Below are positions 46,301 to 56,140 of a stretch of DNA of 64,000 nucleotides, in pieces. A program made the position numbers and the translations under genes. Positions within the stretch are counted from its first letter, which is position 1, and each line of letters begins with the position of its first letter. The stretch covers positions 682,001 through 746,000 of the forward strand of contig NZ_CP063767.1 in NCBI RefSeq assembly GCF_015277515.1, written 5' to 3'. Under the pieces are notes generated by a model that did no database searches, had not been told where the DNA came from, and was given only the letters and a program-made list of their open reading frames with translations. This DNA comes from Thermophilibacter immobilis (GTDB lineage Bacteria; Actinomycetota; Coriobacteriia; Coriobacteriales; Atopobiaceae).

Positions 46301-47924
46301 CATCTCGCCCCCGCCCCACCACGACATCTACTCGATCGAGGACCTGGCCGAGCTCATCTTCGACCTCAAGAACGCCAACCCCAAGGCACGCGTCTCGGTG
46401 AAGCTGTGCGCGCTGGCGGGCGTGGGCACCATCGCCACCGGCGTGGCCAAGGGCGGCGCCGACAAGATCACCATCTCCGGTCACAACGGCGGCACGGGGG
46501 CCGCGCCGCGCGACTCCATCTACCACGCGGGCATCCCGTTCGAGATCGGCCTCGCCGAGACGCAGCAGACCCTGCTGAGAAACGGTCTGCGCTCGCGCGT
46601 GGTCGTGGAGACCGACGGCAAGCTCCTGAGCGGGCGAGACGTGGCCATCGCGGCCCTTCTCGGCGCGGAGGAGTTCGGCTTCGCCACGATGCCGCTCATC
46701 GCCTGCGGCTGCCTCATGCAGCGCGACTGCCAGCAGGACACCTGCCCGGCGGGCATCGCCACACAGAACTGCACCCTGCGCGGGCGCTTCTCGGGCCGCC
46801 CCGAGGACGTGGTCAACTTCATGACCTTCGTGGCCGAGGACCTGCGCCAGATCATGGCGGGCCTGGGCTTTCGCACAGTCGACGAGATGGTCGGCCGCTC
46901 CGACTGCCTGCGCCAGGTCGAGGCGGGCGGCGAGGAGAACTGGAAGGCCAACCTCGTCGATCTCGCCGACGTGCTCGCGCTCGCGACCAACGAGTACGGC
47001 CGCAGCATACCCGGCGCCGAGGGCCGTCACTTCCTGCCCTCGATGGCGCCCGACCTCGAGCTCGACCGCACGCTCGACGCCACGCTGCTCATCCCCTACA
47101 CGGCCGATGCCCGCGCCCACCTCGCGCCCCTGCGCTTCCACGCGGACATCGACAACGTGAACCGCTGCGTGGGCACGCTCCTGGGCAGCACGCTCACCTC
47201 CGCGCACCCCGAGGGCCTGCCCGAGGGCTCGATCACCGTGGACTGCGACGGCTCGGGCGGCCAGAGCTTCGGTGCCTTCCTGCCGGCGGGGGTCACGCTC
47301 AACATTCGCGGGGACGCCAACGACTACTTTGGCAAGGGTCTCTCCGGCGGCGTCTTGTCCGTGCGGCCGCCGGCGGGCGCCACGTACAAGTTCGACGAGA
47401 ACGTCGCGATTGGCAACGTGGCCTTCTACGGCGCCACGGGCGGACGCGGCTTCGTGAACGGCCTCGCGGGCCAGCGCTTCGCCGTGCGCAACTCCGGTGC
47501 CACCGTCGTGGTGGAGGGCGTGGGCAACCACGGCTGCGAGTACATGACCGGTGGCGTGGCGCTCGTCCTGGGCGAGGTGGGTCCCAACTTTGCGGCCGGC
47601 ATGTCGGGAGGGGTGGCCTTCGTCTACGACCGCCTGGGCACGCTCGCCTCCCACTGCAACCAGGAGATGGTCGAGCTCGAGGACCCCACCGACGCAGAGC
47701 TCGCACAGGTCCATGCGCTCATCGAGGAGCACGTGCGGCGCACCGCCAGCCCCCGCGGCATCAAGATGCTCTATCAGTTCGAGGCCCTGAGGGGCCGGTT
47801 CGTGAAGGTCATCCCCCGCGACTACGAGCGCGTCCTGGGCTTTGTGGCGGACGCGCAGGAGCGCGGCGAGAGCCACGAGGACGCCCTTCAGTACGCCTTC
47901 GACGCGATGAAGGAGGAACGATAG
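43305..47924 (+). CDS. gltB: Glutamate synthase large subunit
   Basis: 1539 residues, full length. The N-terminal class II amidotransferase nucleophile is Cys24 (EHDACGIGA), so a 23-residue propeptide is expected to be removed. The central domain follows, then the FMN/2-oxoglutarate domain (GAMSYGSISREQHECLA, HNGGTGAAPRDSIYHAG). The 3Fe-4S ligands are in CGCLMQRDCQQDTCPAG and the GXGXG beta-helix is C-terminal (GGVLSVRPP, NVAFYGATGGRGFV). It makes glutamate from glutamine and 2-oxoglutarate. GAGAGGGGAG precedes the ATG, and it is coupled to gltD 2 bases downstream. It completes the GS-GOGAT cycle with the glutamine synthetase at 60288. Confidence 0.98.
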   Translation: MIEKSQGPTCARGLYREEYEHDACGIGAIAHLRGQRSHQTLDDALSVLLNLEHRGGKGLERNTGDGAGVLFQVPHRFFRKQAQREGQLLPDEGDYGVAMLFFPHDDASAVQAARRVFEEGCAACGVPLLFWREVPVNGRDLGSTARACMPTILQAFLGRPGGVEAGMAFERKLYVCRRTIERAAESETALTGKIFYVCSMSARTIVYKGMLVATQMRGFFLDLNDAAVETSFALVHSRYSTNTTPSWERAHPNRYIIHNGEINTLRGNVSWIRAREARLYSPTLGADLERVMPIINREGSDSAILDNVLEFLTMNGRPLDRAVTLMLPEPWDHNPALSEKRRSYDCYQSMLMEPWDGPAAIVFTDGVKVGAALDRNGLRPARYYVTRDDRLILSSEVGTLDVEPDDVLRTGCLGPGEMLEVDPAAGRVIWNDELRDRLAVEKPYRDWVGDETLSVGELAPAPVSASPERDAQVPLSRRMAKLGYHFDDVDEAIRPMAAQARVPLASMGTDVPLACLSHKTRSFFDYFQQLFAQVTNPPIDALRESLVTSSVLYLGNHGNLLEDCRDSCRLVRLEGPLLTRDAFERICHIDRTGFKSARISATYRRDGGPHALAAALTGIAAQAEKSVRAGVNIVIISDRAGEGEVPIPSLLALGCVHNHLLRCGLRTSADLVVEAGDAICAHDFACLVGYSASAIYPYMAHDCIADLCERGELDLSAPDAQANYDRAVTGGIQAIMSKMGISTMQGYHSAQIFEILGLAEELVERCFTNTATRIGGLTVDDLEREENARYDAALALAKSPAPDQLPSLGLTKWRPLGGEDHLIEPQTVYLLRRACREGDFDLFREYSAWVHRPGRVVTLRDLMDFVPTGAAVPLDEVEPASAIVRRFNTGAMSYGSISREQHECLAAAMNRLHGRSNTGEGGEDPSREVPRKNGDSVLSAIKQVASGRFGVTSRYLCSAIEVQIKMAQGAKPGEGGHLPGKKVYPWIAEVRQSTPGVGLISPPPHHDIYSIEDLAELIFDLKNANPKARVSVKLCALAGVGTIATGVAKGGADKITISGHNGGTGAAPRDSIYHAGIPFEIGLAETQQTLLRNGLRSRVVVETDGKLLSGRDVAIAALLGAEEFGFATMPLIACGCLMQRDCQQDTCPAGIATQNCTLRGRFSGRPEDVVNFMTFVAEDLRQIMAGLGFRTVDEMVGRSDCLRQVEAGGEENWKANLVDLADVLALATNEYGRSIPGAEGRHFLPSMAPDLELDRTLDATLLIPYTADARAHLAPLRFHADIDNVNRCVGTLLGSTLTSAHPEGLPEGSITVDCDGSGGQSFGAFLPAGVTLNIRGDANDYFGKGLSGGVLSVRPPAGATYKFDENVAIGNVAFYGATGGRGFVNGLAGQRFAVRNSGATVVVEGVGNHGCEYMTGGVALVLGEVGPNFAAGMSGGVAFVYDRLGTLASHCNQEMVELEDPTDAELAQVHALIEEHVRRTASPRGIKMLYQFEALRGRFVKVIPRDYERVLGFVADAQERGESHEDALQYAFDAMKEER

Positions 47925-47926
47925 CC

Positions 47927-49405
47927 ATGGGAAAGCCAGGAGCCTATCTCGTGCACGAGCGCCGCGCCCACGACGTGCGCCCGGCCCAGGAGCGCATCGG
48001 CGACTACGACGAGATCGCCGTGCCGCTTCCGGCCGACGACCAGCGCGTCCAGGCGAGCCGCTGCATGATGTGCGGCGTCGCCTTCTGCCAGACCGGTGTG
48101 AGCTTTGGCCGCGCGCGCCCCTCGGGCTGCCCGCTGCACAACCTCATCCCAGAGTGGAACGACCTCGTCTATCGGGGCCTGTGGCAGGAGGCCTCCGACC
48201 GGCTGGCGCTGACCTTGCCCATCCCCGAGTTCACGAGCCGCGTCTGCCCCGCACCCTGCGAGGCGGCATGCAACCTGGGACGCGACGACGAGGCCGAAAC
48301 GATCCACGACAACGAGCGCGCGATCTCCGACTGGGAGTGGGCGCACGGCGGGCCGCGCCGCTTCGCGCCGGCCGCCGCCGACGCCCCGGGCGTCGCCGTG
48401 GTGGGGTCGGGCCCGGCGGGCCTCGCGCTCGCCTGGGAGCTCGCCCGCCGTGGTGCCCGCGTGAGCGTGATCGAGCGCGCCGACCGCGCCGGCGGCCTGC
48501 TCATGTACGGCATCCCCAACATGAAGCTCGACAAGTCCGTGGTCGACCGGCGCGTCGCCCTCATGGAGGAGCTCGGAGTCGAGTTTCGTCTGGGCACCGA
48601 CGCCACCGACTCCGAGGTGGCCGCCGGCCTCGCGCGCGACTTCGCCGCCGTGGTCCTGGCGGCGGGCGCCCGCGTGGCCCGCGGCCTCACGGCCGGGGGA
48701 TACGACGAGGGCATCTCCGCGGGAGGGGTGGTCTACGCCGTGGATTATCTCACGAGCGCCACGCGCGCCCTGCTCGACGGTGGCGCGCCCGAGATTGACG
48801 CCCACGGCCGGGACGTGGTCGTGATCGGCGGCGGCGACACGGGCAACGACTGCCTCGGTACCGCCGTGCGCCAGGGCGCTCGCTCGGTGCGCCAGTTCGA
48901 GTTTATGGCCTGCCCGCCGGAGCGCCGCGCGCCCGCCAACGGCTGGCCCGAGTGGCCCGAGGTCAAGAAGACCGACTACGGTCAGGTCGAGGCCATAGAC
49001 CTCATGGGAGAGGAGTGCCGCGCCTGGGGCGTTGACACGCTCGAGGTGCGCCTAGACGAAAAGGGCGGCGTGCGCGAGCTCCTCGTCTGCGACCTCGACT
49101 GGTCCTCGGGGCGCCCCGAGCGCGTCGCGGGGAGCGAGTGCACGATTCCTGCGCAGCTCGTGCTTATCGCCTGTGGCTTCACCGGACCCGAGCGCGCCGT
49201 CGTCGAGGCCCTGGGTGCGCGCCTCCCGGAGCGGGGCCGCCCGCTTCCGCAGATGGTCGCTGCGTCCTCGCACCGCGCGCTCGCGTCCGGCCCGACCCCA
49301 CTCTACGTTGCGGGCGACGCCCGCAACGGCTCGAGCCTCGTGGTCACGGCTATGGCCGACGCCCTGGCCTGCGCCGACGAGGTGGCCCGCGAGCTGGGGC
49401 TCTGA
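47927..49405 (+). CDS. gltD: Glutamate synthase small subunit
   Basis: 492 residues. N-terminal 4Fe-4S ligands (CMMCGVAFCQTG, SGCPLHNLIPEWN, CPAPCEAAC), an FAD fold (VVGSGPAGLALAWELARRG), the MYGIPNMKLDK motif and a second NAD(P)H fold (VVIGGGDTGNDC). It passes electrons from NADPH to GltB. The ATG follows AAGGAGG within the gltB end. The frame remains open through gltB upstream, but that is an out-of-frame shadow, not a fusion. Confidence 0.97.
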   Translation: MGKPGAYLVHERRAHDVRPAQERIGDYDEIAVPLPADDQRVQASRCMMCGVAFCQTGVSFGRARPSGCPLHNLIPEWNDLVYRGLWQEASDRLALTLPIPEFTSRVCPAPCEAACNLGRDDEAETIHDNERAISDWEWAHGGPRRFAPAAADAPGVAVVGSGPAGLALAWELARRGARVSVIERADRAGGLLMYGIPNMKLDKSVVDRRVALMEELGVEFRLGTDATDSEVAAGLARDFAAVVLAAGARVARGLTAGGYDEGISAGGVVYAVDYLTSATRALLDGGAPEIDAHGRDVVVIGGGDTGNDCLGTAVRQGARSVRQFEFMACPPERRAPANGWPEWPEVKKTDYGQVEAIDLMGEECRAWGVDTLEVRLDEKGGVRELLVCDLDWSSGRPERVAGSECTIPAQLVLIACGFTGPERAVVEALGARLPERGRPLPQMVAASSHRALASGPTPLYVAGDARNGSSLVVTAMADALACADEVARELGL

Positions 49406-49406
49406 C

Positions 49407-49613
49407 GTGCGCCCCCCTGCCGACAAGCCCGACCCCGAGATCGCGAGCTCGGAGCTCGTCTGGATGGTGGACGGCAGGGCCTGCTCTCTCGGACGCGCAG
49501 TGTCCGAGAGACGACCCTGGCTCGAGGAGTCCACCGGGGTACGCAGGGAGCCAGTGCCCGATGACGGGGACGGTTCGGCAGAGGACGACGGAGAGCCCCT
49601 CGTCTGGCTGTGA
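49407..49613 (+). CDS. Possible small acidic protein after gltD
   Basis: A GTG one base after the gltD stop opens 68 codons (EIASSELVWMVDGRACSLGR..., ending DDGDGSAEDDGEPLVWL) with G/C-rich third positions. A GGGGC stretch lies upstream. No family is recognised; it could be a chance frame. Confidence 0.3.
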   Translation: MRPPADKPDPEIASSELVWMVDGRACSLGRAVSERRPWLEESTGVRREPVPDDGDGSAEDDGEPLVWL

Positions 49614-49668
49614 GCCATGGCCCCGTCCTGTCTCGACCTCCCTCCCCCCGGCCCCGGTCCGGCTTCCA

Positions 49669-49817
49669 GGGTACGTACACCCCCCCTCTCAGGGTGCGTA
49701 CACGATTGCTAGGTTGATGCTCTTCTCGCCAAGCGCCCTACCTGCGGCCTCTCTCCGAAGGCCTGGTTTTAAAAATTGCAGCTGCGTAGGTACCCTAGGG
49801 AAGGGTGTACGTACCCT
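49669..49817. repeat. Family-3 intergenic repeat, copy 2 (126-bp core 49692-49817)
   Basis: The core runs GGGTGCGTACAC to GGGTGTACGTACCCT and aligns with copy 1 at the same length. Here an extra GGGTACGTACACCC (49669-49682) stands outside it as the exact complement of the right end, giving 14-bp terminal inverted repeats. The interior has CCTACCTGC against GCAGCTGCGTAGG. Confidence 0.7.
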
Positions 49818-49868
49818 CGCAGCGCCGCGGCAGCGCACCTCGCGCGGTCGCCCTGTGGCCCCCATGAG

Positions 49869-49988
49869 GATTGGGGCACTTTTTTGATGCTCCTGCACCG
49901 CGGTTTTCTCGCCAACGGGGGGTTTGCGAGAAAAATGCGTGAAGTGCCCCCCAAACGGGAGTCTATGCATCAAAAACTTGCCCCAATC
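49869..49988. repeat. Family-1 hairpin repeat, copy C (120 bp)
   Basis: GATTGGGGCACTTTTTTGATG to GCATCAAAAACTTGCCCCAATC. The interior contains its own stem, TTTTCTCGC / GCGAGAAAA. Flanks CC-TGAG and CCTAGGGG extend the pairing. It lies in the 443-bp gap between gltD and the phospholipase-like gene with family-3 copy 2; no gene is seen apart from the doubtful small frame. Confidence 0.8.
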
Positions 49989-50056
49989 CTAGGGGAGGAG
50001 GCAAGGGGAGGGAAAGAGGGGAAGGCGACAAGAGCACACCTACTGCCCCGCCGTCC

Positions 50057-50989
50057 CTAGTCGTCGACGACGTGGCGGCCCTCGTAGTCCAGGCCGCCCA
50101 CGAGCTGCCTCAGGCGCCCCTCGTCTCCGCGCACGAGGGTCTCGGCGAGGGCGGGGTAGGCAAGGCGAGCCTCCTCGAAGAGGTCCGCGAAGCTGTCATG
50201 ACGCACCGTGTCCGTGACGACGTCTCTCCAGGGCCGCCGCTCGAGGTTGGCCGCCGCGCTTGCGGGCTCATGGCACGCCCGATGGGCAACGACAACGGGG
50301 CACGCGCCCGCATGACCGAGGCGCGCAAGGCCGACCGTTGCCCGCGCGCGCGGCGAGCCTGCCCCCTCGATCGAGGTGTAGAGCTGCTCATAGTCGCGGA
50401 CGGCCTCCGCGTACTCCCCAGCGCCCACGGACAGGCCAAAGACCGCAAGGGCGACCTGCGAGAGAAGGGCGCCGCCCACGCGCTCCACGCGCGCCGTGCG
50501 CATGAGGCTCGTGGCCGCGGGGCGCTCCTCGACGCTTGCTGCGCGCTTCTCCCACAAGAGCCAGGTGTCGAGGTCGCTCTCGATGAGGGCGCGGACCTCG
50601 TGCGCGGAGGCGGCGAGCGAGGGGTCGGCCATGACGAGGTCTCGCTGCTGAGAGGAGACGAAGGGGTGCGTCGCGCGGTCCAGGGCGTAGTGGCCCATCA
50701 CGCCGAGAGCGAAGGCCCGCCCGATGCGCTCGTCGTCGCTCGGCAGGCGGCCCACGCCGTCGCGCAGGGTCAAAAACGCGTGCAAGACGTGACCGGAGCG
50801 CATCCGGGAGGCAAGTCGGTGGCAGGCGCGTGCCACGTGCGGAAGCGTCGAGAAGCGCGCGAAGAAGGGGTCGACCCCCTGGTTTCCCAGCAGAAACGCG
50901 AGGAGCTCCTCCTCTCCCGCGACCACGCCATGCGGAAGGGTCGAGGCGACGTCCTCGCCGAAGATGTGATGCGTGATGAGCGCGGGCAT
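50057..50989 (-). CDS. Zinc-dependent phospholipase C family protein
   Basis: 310 residues. The His/Asp-rich pattern of the Zn_dep_PLPC family is present: ITHHIFGED at the N-terminus, GNQGVDPFF, HVLHAFL and the helix GVMGHYALDRATHPF. No signal peptide, so it is probably cytoplasmic. Members are widespread in Firmicutes and Actinobacteria but uncharacterised; the natural substrate is unknown. GAGGAGAATCA precedes the ATG. It is divergent from the DUF308 gene. Confidence 0.83.
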   Translation of the reverse strand: MPALITHHIFGEDVASTLPHGVVAGEEELLAFLLGNQGVDPFFARFSTLPHVARACHRLASRMRSGHVLHAFLTLRDGVGRLPSDDERIGRAFALGVMGHYALDRATHPFVSSQQRDLVMADPSLAASAHEVRALIESDLDTWLLWEKRAASVEERPAATSLMRTARVERVGGALLSQVALAVFGLSVGAGEYAEAVRDYEQLYTSIEGAGSPRARATVGLARLGHAGACPVVVAHRACHEPASAAANLERRPWRDVVTDTVRHDSFADLFEEARLAYPALAETLVRGDEGRLRQLVGGLDYEGRHVVDD

Positions 50990-51165
50990 TGATTCTCCTC
51001 GCGGTTGGGGGCCCAGAGGGCGCGTCCCTCGGGTGATGCGTCCCTAGGGTAGCGCAACGCGCCCGCAGGTGCGCCTCTTTGTGCGTGTGAGACAAACCTG
51101 AAACGGGTAGAGATGCAGAAAGGTAAACAAAGGCGTGCTACGCGCCTCTTTCTAAGGTGGCATCC

Positions 51166-51681
51166 ATGAAGAACTCTCTCCAGCGCACCAAGACGACCAT
51201 GGTCCTCACGGGCATCGCGTCCTTGGTCATCGGCTTCTTCCTGTTCTCCAACCCCACGGGCGTCGCCCTGTTCGCGACGAGCCTGTTCGGGGGCGTTCTC
51301 GCGATCGCGGGCGTGATGACACTCATCGGCTACGCGCGCGCCCGCGACCAGGCCTCCCAGGCGGACCTCCTCATCGGCCTCATCGAGCTCGTCTTCGGCG
51401 CAATCCTGTGGACGTGGCCGGCGATGTTCGTGAGCTGGCTCGTGGTTCTCATCGGGGTCTTCATCCTGTTCACGGGCATCGGGGACCTCGTCGAGGCGCG
51501 CGCCGTCGCCGCCTTGGGCGCTCCGACCGCGGCGGCGACGCTCATGGCCGTTCTCACGATCGTCTTCGGCTTCGTCGTGATGGGCGCGCCGTTCGCCTTC
51601 GTGGGCGTCATGTTCGCGATTGCCGGCTGTGGGCTCGTCTTCAACGGCGTCACCGAGATCGTGGCCGCCTTCAAGAAGTGA
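51166..51681 (+). CDS. DUF308 (HdeD-like) membrane protein
   Basis: 171 residues with six hydrophobic segments in two similar halves, the DUF308 pattern of HdeD-like acid-stress membrane proteins (GIASLVIGFFLFSNP near the N-terminus, GAILWTWPAMFVSWLVVLIGVFIL in the middle). Function unknown. GTG 51157 is in frame, but AAGGTGG overlaps it and serves the ATG at 51166. Confidence 0.85.
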   Translation: MKNSLQRTKTTMVLTGIASLVIGFFLFSNPTGVALFATSLFGGVLAIAGVMTLIGYARARDQASQADLLIGLIELVFGAILWTWPAMFVSWLVVLIGVFILFTGIGDLVEARAVAALGAPTAAATLMAVLTIVFGFVVMGAPFAFVGVMFAIAGCGLVFNGVTEIVAAFKK

Positions 51682-51737
51682 CCCCCAGGAAGTGACCCCC
51701 CCAAAAGCTAGCCCCCCGCCGCCATGATGTTCCTTTT

Positions 51738-51745
51738 GGTATAGT
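51738..51745 (+). promoter_or_regulatory. Extended -10 (GGTATAGT) before the iron-type ABC operon
   Basis: TGGTATAGT, about 154 bases ahead of the binding-protein gene. A leader hairpin GTGGTCCGCC-CCAG-GCGGGCCAC follows (51751-51773). Apart from the -10, no metal box is visible here. Confidence 0.45.
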
Positions 51746-51898
51746 GCGACTCGTGGTCCGCCCCAGGCGGGCCACGCTGCCCCCGTCCCCCGCGACCGCT
51801 CGTCGAAACTCCCCGCACGCAAGCCCTCGATAGGTTAAAACCGTGAGCAGGGAAGAGCTCTCGCGCACGCGGGAACGAACACTAGGAAAGGAAACTTC

Positions 51899-53038
51899 AT
51901 GTCGAATCTCTCCCGTAGGAACTTCCTGTCTGCCGGAGTCGCCGCTGCGGCCGGCCTCGGTCTCGCCGCCTGCGGCGGTGGCGAGTCCACGACTGGCGGC
52001 TCCGGAACCAGCGACGCCTCGACCGACAAGGTTGGCGCGTCCGAGGAGCTCGTGAGCGCGGCCAAGGAGGACGGCACGCTCGTCGTCTACGGCTCCTGCG
52101 AGGAGGAGTACCTCGCCGCGGCCTGCGAGCACTTCCAGGAGCTCTACGGCATCGACACCCAGTACCAGCGCCTCTCCACCGGTGAGGTCCAGGCCAAGGT
52201 CGAGGAGGAGAACGGCAACCCCTCCGGCGACGTCTGGTTCGGCGGCACCACCGACCCGTACAACGAGGTCGCCCTCGCCGGCCTGCTTGAGCCCTACGAC
52301 GCCGCCAACGCGAGTCATATCCTCGATCCCAAGTACCGTGACGCCGACGGCAACTGGTACGGCGTCTACACCGGCCTCCTCGGCATCATGGTCAACAAGG
52401 ACGAGCTCTCTCGCCTCAACCTCGACGCCCCCGAGGACTTCGCCGACCTCACCGACGAGAAGTACAAGGGCCTCATCTGGTCGTCCAACTACAACACCGC
52501 CGGTACGGCCAAGCTCATCATCAACACGGCCATCCAGAAGTACGGCCACGACGCGGGCATCCAGTACCTCGTCGACCTCGATAAGAACATCGCGGTCTAC
52601 ACCAAGTCCGGCTCCGGCCCGTCCAAGAACATCGGCACCGCCGAGTGCACGATCGGCCTGGGCTTCCTGCATGACGGCATCTACCAGATAGTCGATGGGG
52701 GCTACGAGAACATAGGTCTGGTCGTGCCGTCGTCGGGCACGTCCTGCGAGGTCGGCGCCACCGCCATCTTCAAGGGCGCCAAGCACGACAGCGCGGCCAA
52801 GCTCTGGGTCGAGTACGCCCTGTCCCCGGAGTGCGTTGAGCTGGCCGCCCAGAACGGCTCCTACCAGTTCCTGGTCATCGACGATGCCGAGCAGCCCGAG
52901 GTGGCCACCGAGTTCGGCCTCGATCCCAACAACGTCATGGACTACGACTTCGAGGACGCCAAGGAGCACACCTCGACCTACGTCGAGGAGGTCATGAACG
53001 CCCTGGGCGGCGGAGACGACCGCTTCCAGACAGAGTAG
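51899..53038 (+). CDS. Iron(III)/AfuA-type ABC transporter substrate-binding lipoprotein
   Basis: 379 residues. The signal peptide carries both a twin-arginine-like motif (SRRNFLSAG) and a lipobox (LAAC), followed by a Ser/Thr linker. The mature part is a family-1 binding protein of the FbpA/AfuA type (GDVWFGGTTDPYNEVALAGLL, DEKYKGLIW, GTSCEVGATAIFKGAKHD). The adjacent Tyr pair that holds ferric iron in FbpA is not evident (NGSYQFLV), so a sugar phosphate, phosphonate or other anion is as likely as iron. First gene of the operon; a hairpin separates it from the permease. Confidence 0.87.
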   Translation: MSNLSRRNFLSAGVAAAAGLGLAACGGGESTTGGSGTSDASTDKVGASEELVSAAKEDGTLVVYGSCEEEYLAAACEHFQELYGIDTQYQRLSTGEVQAKVEEENGNPSGDVWFGGTTDPYNEVALAGLLEPYDAANASHILDPKYRDADGNWYGVYTGLLGIMVNKDELSRLNLDAPEDFADLTDEKYKGLIWSSNYNTAGTAKLIINTAIQKYGHDAGIQYLVDLDKNIAVYTKSGSGPSKNIGTAECTIGLGFLHDGIYQIVDGGYENIGLVVPSSGTSCEVGATAIFKGAKHDSAAKLWVEYALSPECVELAAQNGSYQFLVIDDAEQPEVATEFGLDPNNVMDYDFEDAKEHTSTYVEEVMNALGGGDDRFQTE

Positions 53039-53065
53039 CCGCCTCTGCTTAGTCAACAAGACAGG

Positions 53066-53100
53066 CGCCGGGGGACCTCAGTCCTCCCGGCGTCTTCTTG
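53066..53100 (+). terminator. Partial terminator between binding-protein and permease genes
   Basis: CGCCGGGGGAC / GTCCTCCCGGCG with one bulge, then TCTTCTT. Inside an operon it should lower expression of the membrane subunits relative to the binding protein. Confidence 0.6.
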
Positions 53101-53167
53101 CGAAGCCCGTTGGTGCCCTCTGCGCCGCCGGCGGCCCTTCTGATCGCATTCGGAAAGGAGCGTGCTC

Positions 53168-54877
53168 ATGGCCCAAGACCAAGGCGCCGCCCTCGATCGC
53201 AAGAAGCTCATGGGCGATCCCATCATGGTCACCACGATCGTGGTGCTCATCGCGTTTCTCACGCTGTTCATCCTCTACCCGCTCGCCATCCTTTTGGTGG
53301 ACAGCTTCGTCACCGACCAGGGCCCGAGCCTGTCCGTCTTCGAGCGCGTCTTCCAGATGCACACGTTCACGACGGCCATCACCAATACGCTTGCGGTGGG
53401 CTTTCTCGTGGGCATCTCGTCGGCGCTCGTGGGGCTGCTCTTCGCCTACGTCGAGGTCTACGTGCGCCTCAAGACCCGCTTCATGAGCGGCCTGTTCAAG
53501 GTCGTCTCCATGCTGCCGGTCGTCTCGCCGCCGTTCGTCTTGTCCCTGTCGGTGATCATGCTCTTTGGCAAGGCTGGCATCATCACCCGCTACGCCCTGG
53601 GGATCTACGACAACAACGTCTACGGCTTCTGGGGCATCTTCCTCGTTCAGACCCTCACGTTCTTCCCGGTCTGCTACATGATGCTCAAGGGCCTGCTCAA
53701 GAACATCGACCCCTCGCTCGAGGAGGCCGCGCGCGACATGGGGGCCTCGCGCTGGAAGGTCTTCACGAGCGTGACCCTGCCGCTTGTGCTGCCGGGCCTG
53801 GGCAACGCGTTTCTCGTCACCTTCATCGAGTCGATCGCCGACTTCGCCAACCCGATGATCATCGGCGGCTCCTATGACACGCTCGCCACGACGATCTACC
53901 TGCAGATCACGGGCGCCTACGACAAGCAGGGCGCCGCCGCGATGGCCGTCGTACTTCTGTCCATCACGCTCGTCATGTTCGTGGTGCAGAAGTACGTGCT
54001 CGAGGCCAAGAGCACGGCCACGCTCTCGGGCAAGGCGAGCCGCGCGCGCATGCTCATCACCGACCGCTCGGTCACCCTGCCGCTCACCCTTCTGTGCTCC
54101 GCGCTGGCGCTCTTCGTCGTGGTGATGTACGTCTGCGTGCCCTTCGGGGCGCTTTTCAAGACCTGGGGCTACGACTTCACGCTGACGACGAAGTGGTTCG
54201 TGCAGGTCTTCACCAAGTACCATGGACTCGAGGCCTTCCGCGACTCCTTCGTCTTGTCGCTCATAGCCGCCCCCATCACGGCGCTGCTCTCGATGATCAT
54301 CTCGTATCTGGTGGTCAAGCGGAGCTTTCGCTCCAAGGGCTTCATAGAGGCTGTCTCCATGCTCGCTATGGCCGTGCCCGGCACGGTCCTGGGCGTCGGC
54401 TACATTCGCGGCTTCGCGGCGGGCGTCTTTCGCACGGGCCTTCTCCAGGGACTCTACGGCTCGGCGGCCATTCTCGTGATCGTGTTCATCGTGCGCTCGC
54501 TGCCCACGGGAACCCGCAGCGGCATCAGCGCCCTGCGTCAGATCGACAAGTCGATCGAGGAGTCCGCCTACGACATGGGCGCGGACTCGCTCACGGTCTT
54601 TCGCACGGTCACGCTGCCGCTCATCAAGGACTCCTTCCTCTCCGGGCTGGTGACTGCCTTCGTGCGCTCGATCACGGCTATCTCGGCGATCATTCTGCTC
54701 GTGACGCCGCAGTTCTTCCTCATCACGGTTCAGATCAACGAGTTCGCCGAGAAGGGCTCCTATGGCATCGCGTGCGCCTTCGCCTCGATTCTCATCGTCA
54801 TCACGTACGGCTCGGTTCTCCTCATGAACCTTGCCATCAAGCACTTTGGTACCAGCAAGCAGACCGAGGAGGCCTAG
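53168..54877 (+). CDS. Iron(III)/AfuB-type ABC transporter permease (double domain)
   Basis: 569 residues: two fused permease halves, each with six or so helices and an EAA loop (EEAARDMGASRWKVFTSVTLP and EESAYDMGADSLTVFRTVTLP). This arrangement is typical of FbpB/AfuB. A GTG at 53162 lies too close to AAAGGAG, while the ATG at 53168 is 7 bases from it. A central cytoplasmic stretch (residues about 280-300) joins the halves. Confidence 0.92.
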   Translation: MAQDQGAALDRKKLMGDPIMVTTIVVLIAFLTLFILYPLAILLVDSFVTDQGPSLSVFERVFQMHTFTTAITNTLAVGFLVGISSALVGLLFAYVEVYVRLKTRFMSGLFKVVSMLPVVSPPFVLSLSVIMLFGKAGIITRYALGIYDNNVYGFWGIFLVQTLTFFPVCYMMLKGLLKNIDPSLEEAARDMGASRWKVFTSVTLPLVLPGLGNAFLVTFIESIADFANPMIIGGSYDTLATTIYLQITGAYDKQGAAAMAVVLLSITLVMFVVQKYVLEAKSTATLSGKASRARMLITDRSVTLPLTLLCSALALFVVVMYVCVPFGALFKTWGYDFTLTTKWFVQVFTKYHGLEAFRDSFVLSLIAAPITALLSMIISYLVVKRSFRSKGFIEAVSMLAMAVPGTVLGVGYIRGFAAGVFRTGLLQGLYGSAAILVIVFIVRSLPTGTRSGISALRQIDKSIEESAYDMGADSLTVFRTVTLPLIKDSFLSGLVTAFVRSITAISAIILLVTPQFFLITVQINEFAEKGSYGIACAFASILIVITYGSVLLMNLAIKHFGTSKQTEEA

Positions 54878-54878
54878 C

Positions 54879-55955
<1,077 letters not shown>

Positions 55956-55975
55956 GCGTAGCGACCCCCCCCCAC

Positions 55976-56095
55976 GATTGGGGCATGTTCTTGATGCAAT
56001 TGCGAGAAAATCGCCGCAGAGCGCAATCGCTCGTTAACGTTTCCCCAGCTGAACCGCGCCTAAGGCGAGGAGAACATCAAGAACTTGCCCCAATC
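55976..56095. repeat. Family-1 hairpin repeat, copy D (120 bp)
   Basis: The 21-base ends match at 20 of 21 positions (GATTGGGGCATGTTCTTGAT... against its complement at 56075-56095), the best-preserved arms of the four copies. The interior has GCGAGAAAA and, on the minus strand, CAGCTGGGGAAACG, so it lies inverted relative to copies A and B. It separates the convergent AfuC-type and XRE genes. Confidence 0.85.
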
Positions 56096-56140
56096 GTGGA
56101 GGTGGGCGTCCGAGAGAGGGCCAGGACGCGACGAGAAGCC

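Noticed and set aside
43098-47876. Open frame of 1592 codons on the minus strand
   Set aside because: It is the antisense shadow of gltB, produced by GC-rich third positions; the translation is His/Arg/Glu-rich with no family, and gltB is full length with all motifs.
46013-47926. Apparent GltB-GltD fusion from the long open frame ahead of gltD
   Set aside because: The upstream part is in a different frame from gltB; gltB has its own stop at 47922-47924, and gltD has AAGGAGG and an ATG.
49869-49988. tRNA or known structured RNA within the family-1 hairpins
   Set aside because: No cloverleaf, anticodon arm or CCA-type end. The fold is a single long hairpin.
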